Shown here: positions 1 through 8,600 of the stretch, in pieces
How the letters are laid out: each line of letters opens with the position of its first letter
How positions within the stretch are numbered: the first letter of the stretch is position 1
Assembly (NCBI GenBank): GCA_023421505.1
Contig: JAEZTJ010000004.1
Coordinates: 1 to 41,098 of the forward strand
Direction of reading: 5' to 3'
DNA from: Bacillota bacterium
GTDB taxonomy: Bacteria; Bacillota; Clostridia; Lachnospirales; Lachnospiraceae
DNA: 41,098 nucleotides
Position numbers and translations under genes: made by a program
Notes under the pieces: generated by a model
What the model was told of the DNA's origin: nothing
What the model saw: only the letters and a program-made list of their open reading frames with translations
Database searches by the model: none

Positions 1-77
1 TTCATCCTTTGAAAGAAACAGCCTAAAAATCATTGAAAAATCCACAATGTTATTAAAGTACGCCAAAAATTGAAAAA

Positions 78-121
78 CTGAAGGGTGATGTAGTAAACAT
101 CAAATCCTTCAGCTCTTTTTT
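78..121 (+). terminator. Rho-independent terminator, plus strand
   Basis: CTGAAGG (78-84) pairs with CCTTCAG (106-112), with an inner GTGATG/CATC extension, followed by a run of T. It would end a plus-strand gene lying left of the window. Confidence 0.75.
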
Positions 122-140
122 ACCAAAGCAACAGAAAGAA

Positions 141-179
141 CGCGTCGCATTCTAACTTAAAAAGTTATTTTGCGACGCG
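141..179 (-). terminator. Hairpin, probable sstT terminator
   Basis: CGCGTCGCA (141-149) and TGCGACGCG (171-179) are perfect 9-base inverted arms around an inner AACTT/AAGTT pairing. On the minus strand the stem is followed by a modest T-rich stretch (TTCTTT). It lies about 130 bases past the sstT stop. Confidence 0.5.
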
Positions 180-311
180 CCCATTATATTTCACTTCTTA
201 CCCCATTCCTGCACTGCTTATTTGGCTTGCTTGCGAGACATTCGCATCTAGAGTTTGATCTTCTTATGTTTAATAGCTTAATTTTGCCATAGCTCTTAAT
301 TAACACTTATC

Positions 312-1541
312 TTATATTGGGAGAGATTTACCCTCTTTCTTCCATACTCTAAATTCAGCAGCAGCTGTAAATAGTACATCAGTAGAGGAATTTAACGCTG
401 TTTCACAGGAATCTTGAATCACACCAATGATAAATCCAATTCCTACAACCTGCATTGCGATATCATTTGAGATACCAAATAAACTACAAGCTAAAGGGAT
501 TAACATTAAAGACCCACCTGCAACACCGGAAGCACCTGCAGCCGATAAGCTTGCCAGAACACTTAATATAAACATAGTTGGTAAATCCACTGAAATTCCA
601 AGGGTGTATGCTGCCGCAAGTGACATGGTTGTAATCGTAATAGCGGCTCCCGCCATGTTGACAGTTGCACCTAGCGGAATACTCACTGAGTAATTATCTT
701 CATCTAATTTAAGCGATTTACAAAGCTCTAGATTAACAGGAATATTCGCTGCCGAGCTTCTTGTAAAAAATGCTGTAATGCCACTTTCTCTAAGACATTT
801 AAATACCAATGGATATGGATTTTGCTTGATTGTCAGGAAAACAATCAGCGGATTTAAGATTAATGCAACGCCAAACATACAACTTACAAGTACAAAGAGT
901 ACTTTTCCATATGTGGCAAAACCAGCAATACCTGTTTCGGCAACTGTAGTAAAAACCAGTCCAAGAATACCAAATGGAGCACAATTAATAACCCACTTTA
1001 CTACACGGGATACTGACTCTGAAATATCTGCTAATACAGTCTTGGTTCCCTCTGAGGCATACTTAAATGCAATTCCTAAGATAACAGCCCAGGATAGTAT
1101 ACCTATATAATTAGCATTATATAGTGCTGATACTGGATTTGTAACCAAATTCATCAGTAGTGTTTTTAACACATCTCCTATTCCTGCTGTTACTTCTACG
1201 CCTGATACTTCTAGTTCTGAATTCAAGGCTAAACTAACAGGAAAGAGCTTGTTTACTACAACAGCTACAAATGCAGATGCAAGGGTCCCTACTGCATAGA
1301 GCAAAATCACACTTTTCATATTACTTTTACTTCCCGATTTTGCGGTTGCAAGAGAAGACATTACTAAGAAAAATACTAAAATCGGTGCAATCGCTTTTAG
1401 CGCACCTACGAACATATTACCCAAGATACTAATTACTGTAAACTGTGGTACTGTCAGGCCAAGAATAAGACCAATAACCATACCAATTAAAATTCTCTGT
1501 ATTAACCCTAATTTATTCCATGCTTTTAAAATTGTTTTCAT
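312..1541 (-). CDS. sstT: Serine/threonine:sodium symporter SstT
   Basis: This is a 409-residue inner-membrane Na+-coupled serine/threonine transporter of the dicarboxylate/amino acid:cation symporter (SLC1-like) family. Length and sequence match E. coli SstT closely. Visible signatures are FVGALKAIAPILVF near residues 44-57, ESGITAFFTRSSAANIPVN around 254-272, SIPLGATVNMAGAAITIT around 286-303, and the C-terminal GVIQDSCETALNSSTDVLFT. Hydrophobic segments and the re-entrant serine-rich loop run through the whole protein. The ATG at 1541 has GGAG about 7 bases upstream. It appears to be a single-gene unit with a long leader. Family assignment is firm; the exact amino acid preference is inferred from the family. 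Confidence 0.95.
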   Translation of the reverse strand: MKTILKAWNKLGLIQRILIGMVIGLILGLTVPQFTVISILGNMFVGALKAIAPILVFFLVMSSLATAKSGSKSNMKSVILLYAVGTLASAFVAVVVNKLFPVSLALNSELEVSGVEVTAGIGDVLKTLLMNLVTNPVSALYNANYIGILSWAVILGIAFKYASEGTKTVLADISESVSRVVKWVINCAPFGILGLVFTTVAETGIAGFATYGKVLFVLVSCMFGVALILNPLIVFLTIKQNPYPLVFKCLRESGITAFFTRSSAANIPVNLELCKSLKLDEDNYSVSIPLGATVNMAGAAITITTMSLAAAYTLGISVDLPTMFILSVLASLSAAGASGVAGGSLMLIPLACSLFGISNDIAMQVVGIGFIIGVIQDSCETALNSSTDVLFTAAAEFRVWKKEGKSLPI

Positions 1542-1920
1542 TTTTTACTCCATTCCCGCGCTGCATTTATTTAAATGAACCAATTACTTTATACCTATTA
1601 TTCTTCTCTGCCGATATTGCTGTAAGCCTTCACCCTCAGTACAAACCGACTCCTTTCTTTTAGCAATAACTACTAATTTACAACAAATTAGCCATACATA
1701 ATATTGCCAATTTGCACTAATTTCATTAACACTAATCTTGTTTTATTCTATATTAATGACAAATAATAAGCAATGGTTGATTCTGTTAATGAAATAAATG
1801 CACAAATTTACCATAAGACTGCGCCCATGCTGAACGCACGCAAAAGAGGGCATCCTTTAGTCAATGACTTTTGGGATACCCTCTTCTTGTAGAATTATAT
1901 AAAAATAATGATAATAAATC
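1542..1920. other. Intergenic leader of sstT plus terminator hairpin
   Basis: This AT-rich gap upstream of sstT shows no supported gene and no riboswitch class I can name. The minus-strand leader carries a G-rich stretch at about 1610-1670 with an AAAGGAG followed by short reading frames, none convincing. A dispersed hairpin sits at 1844-1885. Confidence 0.5.
1844..1885 (-). terminator. Hairpin terminator of a two-copy family
   Basis: AAGAGGGCATCC (1844-1855) pairs with GGATACCCTCTT (1874-1885), with an inner AGTC/GACT stem. On the minus strand it is followed by TTTTGC. It ends the transcript coming from the acetyltransferase remnant and serine hydrolase. A related hairpin occurs at 5616-5662. 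Confidence 0.65.
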
Positions 1921-2076
1921 TTATTTACTCATTGAAAATAAATAATGAGGCAGATCCATATTATAGTAATGCTTTACAAATTGACACTCAACCTTCATTC
2001 CTAAGCGCTTTGCAACATTTTGAGAAGTCAGGTTAGTATGCCTCCCCTGTGAATTAGTTTGTGTTGCCGCTAGACA
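1921..2076 (-). pseudogene. C-terminal remnant of a GNAT acetyltransferase
   Basis: Translated on the minus strand, this gives 51 open codons ending in TAA at 1921-1923. The central part reads TSQNVAKRLGMKVECQF, the usual GNAT segment N-x-x-S-x-x-V-A-x-K-L-G-M that binds acetyl-CoA, followed by a plausible GNAT C-terminus (LPHYLFSMSK). There is no start codon, no ribosome binding site and no upstream part of the domain. The frame begins 8 bases after the serine hydrolase stop. It therefore looks like the 3' end of a gene whose 5' part was deleted. What it acetylated cannot be said. Confidence 0.7.
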
Positions 2077-2084
2077 TTTTATTA

Positions 2085-3218
2085 TTACTTAAGTCCAGGC
2101 AGAACAAAATTCTCTACCAATAATTTATTATCCGCTTTATCTAAAGATGTTTTATTCATATCTGCAGTAATGACTACGATTAGCTCCAATTCCGGTATAA
2201 CGATTATTTTTTGTCCACCGGCTCCTTCTGCGCTATAAGTATCATAACTTTTGCCGGTAACGGGATTCGTTGTTTTGTATATCCAAAATAAATACCCGTA
2301 ATCTGAATCAGGCTCCCTATTGATATGAGCTGTGGTTGATTCTGTTACCCATTCCTCCGGTATTATTTGATTACCATCCCATTTGCCCTTGTTTAGATAT
2401 AGATACCCGAATTTTGCCATATCCTGCGGGGTTAAGTACAAACCTGACCCTCCCCCATAACAATTCTTAGAATCACAATCCCATCTTCTAATATTAATAT
2501 GAAGCGGTCCAAAAAGATATTTTTCTGCAAACTCTTTGGTACTCATCTTTGCTTTTTCAGTAATCACACCGGACAAAAGCTGAGTTAGGCCGGTATTGTA
2601 TACAAACTTTTCTCCAGGTGCATCAATCAAAGGCTTTTTCAGTGCAAATTCAAGCCAGTCAGGACTTGAGAAAAATTTAAAATAATCACTATCTATAGAC
2701 TCCAGACCGCCTGTCATTGTTAATACATTTTCCAAAGTAATCTCTTTTTTCTTTTCATCGTCAATAGAAGCAAAATAGTCCGGTATCAACTCTGATACCT
2801 TCTGATTAGTATCCTGCAAGATGTTTTCCTTGATCGCTATTCCTGTCAAGGCCGACGTAACACTTTTTGTAATGGAATAAACCGGATTAAAGCTATCCTT
2901 ATTCATTCCCTCATAGTATTTCTCATAAATGAGAAAACCGTTCCTTACCACTAAAAAGCTGTAAATATTCGGATAGTTTTCTATTATTCTTTCATCCGCT
3001 TTTGTAAGCATTGCAGAATCAATACCCTGTTCTTCTGGAAAAGAAACACTCCATTCTTCCTTAGGCCACTGTGCTACCTTGGATGCTTCCTTGGTTGCTG
3101 CCGTAAGAGATATGCTTTCTGCCGAGCCAGAGGCCTTCTCTGTAATTTGTGAATCTGAACAGCCAGTCTGCAACAAAACAAATAAAATCATTGATAATAG
3201 TAGCAATAACTTTTTCAT
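2085..3218 (-). CDS. Lipoprotein beta-lactamase-family serine hydrolase
   Basis: A 377-residue surface lipoprotein of the class C beta-lactamase / penicillin-binding-protein-like serine hydrolase superfamily. From the chosen start MKKLLLLLS the signal peptide ends in the lipobox LLQTGC, so the cysteine should be lipidated. The SxxK motif is SITK (in PVYSITKSVTSAL). A tyrosine motif lies in FVYNTGLTQLL, and the third motif region is the glycine-rich EGAGGQKIIVIPE near the C-terminus. Members include esterases, D-aminopeptidases and D-Ala-D-Ala carboxypeptidases; the substrate here is unknown. The ATG at 3218 is chosen over one 48 bases upstream because GAGGAG lies about 10 bases before it and the signal peptide then begins at residue 1. 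Confidence 0.85.
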   Translation of the reverse strand: MKKLLLLLSMILFVLLQTGCSDSQITEKASGSAESISLTAATKEASKVAQWPKEEWSVSFPEEQGIDSAMLTKADERIIENYPNIYSFLVVRNGFLIYEKYYEGMNKDSFNPVYSITKSVTSALTGIAIKENILQDTNQKVSELIPDYFASIDDEKKKEITLENVLTMTGGLESIDSDYFKFFSSPDWLEFALKKPLIDAPGEKFVYNTGLTQLLSGVITEKAKMSTKEFAEKYLFGPLHINIRRWDCDSKNCYGGGSGLYLTPQDMAKFGYLYLNKGKWDGNQIIPEEWVTESTTAHINREPDSDYGYLFWIYKTTNPVTGKSYDTYSAEGAGGQKIIVIPELELIVVITADMNKTSLDKADNKLLVENFVLPGLK

Positions 3219-3406
3219 AAGTAGCACTCCTCTTCTATTTATTATCTTTTCTATTTTCATTGGCATAACAGGTTAACTATACCATAATTGGTTGTATCTG
3301 TATTATCAGATATTGCTATACTACCTGTAATTCCTGCTCTTTATTAAATCATTATCTTTATCTTCCAATTTCAAATAAAATTTAAAGGTAAGTGCTTTCT
3401 ATTTAA

Positions 3407-4195
3407 TTACTGTCCCAAAGCCTTTTGTATAGCCTCTTTTGTATTTAAGATATACCCTGCCAGCTCTTCAATTCTATCATTTGTCATGCGTCCAGTAGGA
3501 GCAGAGATGCTGAATGCATTATTTGGCTCTCCTTTATGGTTTCGTACACAGGCCGCAATACACCTAACCCCAAGTTCATTTTCCTCATTATCCAGTGCAT
3601 AACCCTTTTCTCGAACTAAATACAATTCCTTCTGCAGCTCTTTAAATTCAACAATCGTATGTTCAGTTTTCTTCTCGATTACACTATTATTCCAGATATA
3701 TTTCACTTCATCATCATTCATTTCAGCCAGTATAGCCTTGCCAACCGCCGAGCAAAACATCGGTCTTGCAAGTCCCACTTGAGACGCCATGCGGATCGCA
3801 CTCTCATGGGGATAGATCGGTGCCACCTTATCAAGGTAAAATACTTCTGTACCTCTTCTTTGCACAAAATGAACTGTCTCCCTGCAATTATTCGCAAGCT
3901 GTGCAATCAGTGGATGAACAATAGCAACAATGTCTACTCTGGATAATATCTTCTCTGATAGCTCCACTATCTTAAAGGTTAGCATATACTTACCGGTTTT
4001 TTCCTCCTGCTTTACATATCCCATATAAATTAAAGACAATAGAAGTCTGTGTACAGTACTCTTATGCAGCTCTATACGAGTACTTAAATCTATCAATCCG
4101 ATAGGACCTGTCTCAGCTAAGATTTCTAATATACCAAATATCCGCTCTGCAGATTGTACCGGATTATTACTTGTAATCTTATTATTACTAGTCAT
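3407..4195 (-). CDS. IclR-family transcriptional regulator (KdgR-like)
   Basis: A 262-residue regulator with the IclR layout: an N-terminal winged helix-turn-helix (about residues 13-75; HKSTVHRLLLSL is the recognition region) and a C-terminal effector-binding domain (about 90-258, with RMASQVGLARPMFCSAVGKAILAE and the conserved ENELGVRCIAACVRN). IclR proteins of the KdgR type control uronate and KDG/KDPG catabolism. This one is divergent from a KDPG aldolase, with a shared 303-base region that contains a KdgR-like palindrome. Control of the aldolase is therefore likely but inferred. The ligand, perhaps KDG or KDPG, cannot be read from the sequence. Confidence 0.88.
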   Translation of the reverse strand: MTSNNKITSNNPVQSAERIFGILEILAETGPIGLIDLSTRIELHKSTVHRLLLSLIYMGYVKQEEKTGKYMLTFKIVELSEKILSRVDIVAIVHPLIAQLANNCRETVHFVQRRGTEVFYLDKVAPIYPHESAIRMASQVGLARPMFCSAVGKAILAEMNDDEVKYIWNNSVIEKKTEHTIVEFKELQKELYLVREKGYALDNEENELGVRCIAACVRNHKGEPNNAFSISAPTGRMTNDRIEELAGYILNTKEAIQKALGQ

Positions 4196-4411
4196 ATCTC
4201 ATTACCCTTCTTTAGAATTTCATATTATGAAACACCATCAGTTTAACAGAATCCTCCTTAATAATCAACATAACAGAACATATTAATTCGAAATATCAAA
4301 TCTTAGCAATAATATAAAAACTGTTAGTAAAGTCAAAAATGTTATCTAGCAAGCGCTCTAAACTGTATTATATAAGCTATTCGTTCATAGCATATAAATG
4401 CGATTAGATAC

Positions 4412-4440
4412 TTGACAAATTGTATTAACACATTTATACT
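4412..4440 (+). promoter_or_regulatory. SigA-type promoter of the KDPG aldolase gene
   Basis: TTGACA (4412-4417), a 17-base spacer, and TATACT (4435-4440). This is a near-consensus housekeeping promoter, with transcription expected to start around 4447. Confidence 0.8.
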
Positions 4441-4457
4441 CAATTCATCTGATTTAT

Positions 4458-4470
4458 GAAACACAGTTTC
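4458..4470. promoter_or_regulatory. KdgR/IclR-like operator palindrome
   Basis: GAAACACAGTTTC is a perfect GAAAC/GTTTC dyad around ACA. It resembles the core of the enterobacterial KdgR box. It lies just downstream of the predicted start of transcription, where bound repressor would block elongation or initiation. Confidence 0.6.
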
Positions 4471-4498
4471 TTATTGTGAAACTTAAAGGAGAATTACT

Positions 4499-5461
4499 AT
4501 GAATGCTATATTAGAAAACATTTCTAAACTAGGGATTGTCCCTGTTATTGCACTAAATGATTCTAAAGACGCTGCTCCGCTAGCTAAGGCTCTTATTGAT
4601 GGCGGCCTTCCCTGTGCAGAAGTTACTTTCCGAACAGATGCTGCTGAAGACTCCATTCGTATTATGGCAAGAGAATTTCCTGATATGTTAGTTGGTGCCG
4701 GAACTGTACTTACAACCGAGCAGGTTGACCGCGCGGTAGCAGCAGGCGCTAAGTTTATCGTAAGTCCAGGGTTAAATCCCAAAATTGTAAGATACTGCGT
4801 AGAAAAAGGGATCACAATTACACCCGGATGTACGAATCCTAGCGATATTGAACAAGCCATTGAATGTGGACTTGAAGTTGTAAAATTCTTCCCGGCGGAA
4901 GCAAGCGGTGGACTTGAAATGATCAAAGCAATGTCTGCTCCGTACACAAAGATGAAGTTCATGCCAACCGGTGGCATTAACGCTAAGAATTTGACTACCT
5001 ATCTTGATTTTAATAAAATTATTGCCTGCGGTGGAAGCTGGATGGTAAATAATGACTTGATTAAGAGTGGCGACTTTGATGCAATTACCGCTCTTACCCG
5101 TAATGCTGTTACTTCCATGCTCGGTTTTGAAGTTGCACATATCGGCATCAATGCGAAAGAAGAGGCCGAAGCAGACTCTTTGGCAGCTACTTTTGAAAAA
5201 ATGTTCGGCTTTACCAAGAAGAGCGGCAATAGCTCAATTTTTGCAGGTACCGGTTTCGAAATTATGAAAACACCATATCTCGGAACCAACGGACATATTG
5301 CAATCAAAACCAACTATATTCATAGAGCGATATACCATTTAGAAATGCGCGGATTTAAGTTTGATATGGATACCGCTAAATATGATGATAGTAAAAACTT
5401 AAAAGCAGTTTATTTTAAAGGTGAATTTGGTGGTTTTGCATTACACTTGGTTCAGAAATAA
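4499..5461 (+). CDS. KDPG/KHG aldolase with C-terminal VOC-like domain
   Basis: A 320-residue fusion. Residues 1-210 are a class I KDPG/KHG aldolase (Eda family), which splits 2-keto-3-deoxy-6-phosphogluconate into pyruvate and glyceraldehyde-3-phosphate. Expected active-site residues are visible: Glu41 and Arg45 in EVTFRT, the Schiff-base Lys129 in VVKFFPAE, and the phosphate loop TGGIN near 157-161. Residues 211-320 (from AHIGINAKEEAEADSL to GGFALHLVQK) look like a VOC/glyoxalase-fold module of unknown role. Standard Eda proteins have about 213 residues, so the extension is real. AAAGGAG precedes the ATG. It is probably a monocistronic, IclR-controlled gene of uronate breakdown. Confidence 0.9.
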   Translation: MNAILENISKLGIVPVIALNDSKDAAPLAKALIDGGLPCAEVTFRTDAAEDSIRIMAREFPDMLVGAGTVLTTEQVDRAVAAGAKFIVSPGLNPKIVRYCVEKGITITPGCTNPSDIEQAIECGLEVVKFFPAEASGGLEMIKAMSAPYTKMKFMPTGGINAKNLTTYLDFNKIIACGGSWMVNNDLIKSGDFDAITALTRNAVTSMLGFEVAHIGINAKEEAEADSLAATFEKMFGFTKKSGNSSIFAGTGFEIMKTPYLGTNGHIAIKTNYIHRAIYHLEMRGFKFDMDTAKYDDSKNLKAVYFKGEFGGFALHLVQK

Positions 5462-5522
5462 GTAAATAGATAATATACCGTACATGGAGAAGAAATACCC
5501 ACTTTCTCCATGCCCTCTTAAA

Positions 5523-5574
5523 AGGGGTGCTGTAGAATGGCTGATTATTCGTTATTCTATGCACCTCCTTTTTT
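5523..5574 (+). terminator. Rho-independent terminator of the aldolase gene
   Basis: GGGGTGCTGTAGAAT pairs, with one bulge, with ATTCTATGCACCTCC, and is followed by an uninterrupted run of T. It lies about 60 bases past the aldolase stop. Confidence 0.85.
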
Positions 5575-5615
5575 TTCACTCCATACTTGATATTTGTACT
5601 TAATCTAACTACTAA

Positions 5616-5662
5616 AAGAGGATATCCCTCTAGTCGACTTACGACTTTCAGGATACCCTCTT
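5616..5662 (-). terminator. Hairpin terminator of the CE15 giant gene
   Basis: AAGAGGATATCC (5616-5627) pairs with GGATACCCTCTT (5651-5662), with an inner AGTC/GACT stem. It is followed by TTTTAG on the minus strand. It is about 30 bases past the giant gene stop and is visibly related to the hairpin at 1844-1885. Confidence 0.7.
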
Positions 5663-5693
5663 GAAAGATAATTATATTAGTATAGTTTAATTA

Positions 5694-8600
5694 CTACCTT
5701 TTTATTATAATATTATCAATATTATAGGTAGAAGTATTGAAGCCCTTCAGATAAAGAATGGTGTTCTTATCCGTCATTGTATAAGTCGCTGTGAGTGTAA
5801 TCCATTTATCCTTGTTTAGTCCTGCTACAGGTTCAACCACAGTGTCTAATACTACATCCTGTACTCCGGCATCGCCTATTTCAAAGATACCCATCTGGTA
5901 GATAACATTGGAAGTTGGATCCTCCTCATACATCATCGTTACACTGATCTTAATTGCCGATCCTGATACCGATAACGCGCCTCCACTTACTGATAATGCA
6001 GAACCACTTACCGAGAATGCTGCTCCGCTTACTGAGAATGCTGATCCTGTCACTGACAAAGGAATTACAGCATATCCTTCTTCACCTGTTTTTAAAACAT
6101 TCAATGCGTTATTGCCACCAATTACGTGAATTGATAAGGATGCACCGGATACTGAGGTTACATAGCTACCTACGCCATTATCAAAGCCTTCAGAATATAC
6201 TATATTTCCTGCCAAATCAGGACCATCCATATTCTTTAACACATCAAAGTAAGGATCATAGTTAACTGGTAACTCATAGACACTGGTCTTTACATGATTT
6301 AAGTCCTTCTTACCGTCTACCTGTCCATAAAGCTTGAGGTTACAGAACTCTACAAGATACTTGGTATCCTCAAGTGTTAATGCATGACCTGTTGAATGTA
6401 AATGGATTGCTAAATTGTCGCTCATGCCTAAGCTGTCATATACATTCTGTGCTGCTAAGTAAGAAGCATACATACCTGCATTATTAATCCAGTCTCCACC
6501 GTCAATTTCACCTGTGATGAAATAATAACGGTTAGGATCTGCTGCTAGTGCTATTAATAAATGCTGATCAAAAGGTAACTGTTTATCACTTGTGAACTGT
6601 TGGAAGTTATCATTAAACCAATAGTATGAACTCTGTGTATTGCTTAACTTCTCGTTGCTGCCTACCGTATAGAGAGGCTTATCCTGATAGGTCTGCCATT
6701 TCTTAAGTCCATCTGTCTCTCCTGAGAAATCAATGAATTCCTCTTTCTCTAACATGGAATAGTCATATACTTTTCCTGCACTGGAATAACGGAAGCTTGC
6801 AACACCGCTGGTTCCTGAGGATGCAGGTATAGTCACCTTGATACGTGAATCAAATGCTCCTGCAATCGCTGCTGCCTTACCACAACGGGATACACCGGTT
6901 ACCATTGTATTGGCCGGATCGATATGCATTATGTTAGCTCCCTGCGCATCAAGTACAACTGCATCGATAACTTTACTTACACCCCATGCCCAAGACATAA
7001 GTGCACCTGTCTGCTGGTCATAAGTCTTTCCATATGGATATAACTGATAGAAAACACCGGTATGGTTTGCATCATCCGATCCAATATCCGTATAGGTAAA
7101 TTCAATTGTTGCATAACCGCTATCATTTAAATACTTCTTCTGTGAAGCACCCAGGGATCCGATTGAAACAAGTACCGGATAACCGCCGTCATGTAACGGG
7201 TTAGCTATCGCTACTACATCTTTTCCTTCTGTATCCTTTGCCGTTGTACTAGGGAAGGTTGCCGTTGCCATGAAACTAGCTTCTTTACCGCCCTTTTCAA
7301 CAAAAATCTTTACAAATTTCTGGTCAGGTCCCGGTGTTACAACCTTCTCGACCATCTTCCAGGTAGCCCAGTCGAATACCATTGTCTTATAAGAATCTAC
7401 AAATTCATATCTAACATTTTCACCGGAACGTTTCATACCATACATATAGTATTGATACATATCAGCAATTTCCTGCTGACGTGCTTCCCAATCAGCTAAG
7501 GTCGTTACTTTACTTCCGTTTAAGAAGGTAAAAGCATCTGGCAGTTCTCTTTCAGGTAAAGCACTTGCTTTCGTGTAACCGCTTCCATCATCAAGAGTAT
7601 TCACTGCTGCTAAAAGTGCTGCAAACGCATTGTCAAGCTGCTGCTGTGTAGAATTCACATCAGCTGCAATACCTTCTGCTGCTGCAAGAGGCGCATTAAT
7701 TACCTCTTTATTAACAAATGCATCGAGGTACATATTTTTCACAGAATCGATTAGCGCAAATAAAGGATAAGGATTTACGCCTGATACTGCTCCTGCCTCT
7801 TTACCAGTAAGTACCAGCTTACCGAATAAATTCGGGTACTGGAATGCATTTCCTGTTGTATCAAATACAGCAATTGAAGCTGCTCTACTTCCGCTTTTCG
7901 CTTCATTAATCTGCAGATCCACACCCATCTCCAGTCCATTAGCCGGAGTAGTAGCATCTGCCCAGACAATACATGCTTCTGCAATATAGCCGGTAGTAGC
8001 CCCTGAAGCATCCTTTGTCACCTGTGTTCTTGTATAGAAGCGTTTTGAATCGCCGGAATCAGTACTGCGCATATTGTCAAAGTTGACACGATAATGCAAA
8101 TCATCGGATTGATATCCTGCTGCCTTATCGTATAACTCATCCAAGAAATACTCTACGGAATCCTGTTGATAAGTTGATGTATTGGATTTGTCCAAATTGC
8201 TATCCTGCACTTCGGTAAGGAAATAAAGTGCATTGTCATCCCACATAATGCGGTGCTTTACTTTCACATCAGAAGCTGCACTGTATGCATCAGGTACAAC
8301 TACCTTTGCATTCTTCCAGCAATCATCAATTACACCATCTACATAAGGTGAACCAAAGGTTGCGGTTACCTTCTCGGGAATGAATACAAAGTCAGGTCCA
8401 TTCATATTCTTTAAAACATCAAAGTAAGGATCATAGTTAACCGGCAACTCATAGAGACTGGTCTTAACATGATTTAAGTCCTTCTTACCGTCTATCTGTC
8501 CATAAAGCTTCTGGTTACAGAATTCTACTAAATACTTGGTATCCTCAAGTGTTAATGCATGGCCTGTTGAATGTAAATGGATCGCTAAGTTATCACTCAT

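Larger units (their letters stand above)
1..311. other. Intergenic region with two terminators
   Basis: No coding region is supported here. It holds a plus-strand terminator (78-121) for a gene left of the window and an inverted repeat (141-179) that probably ends sstT on the minus strand. A short stretch at about 196-222 resembles the sstT leader at 1545-1573. Confidence 0.6.
4196..4498. other. Divergent IclR / aldolase regulatory region
   Basis: No gene is present. It contains a consensus promoter for the aldolase (4412-4440), a GAAAC-ACA-GTTTC palindrome (4458-4470), and a weaker GAAAC/GTTT pair near 4229-4244 close to the IclR start that could serve autoregulation. Confidence 0.7.

Noticed and set aside
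1600..1680. G-rich sstT leader as a possible amino-acid riboswitch or T-box
   Set aside because: No conserved T-box sequence, specifier loop or terminator/antiterminator pair could be identified.
5908..6265. Plus-strand reading frames opposite the SVSG repeats
   Set aside because: They are antisense to the repeat-coding part of the giant esterase, have no ribosome binding site, and their repeats simply mirror those of the real gene.
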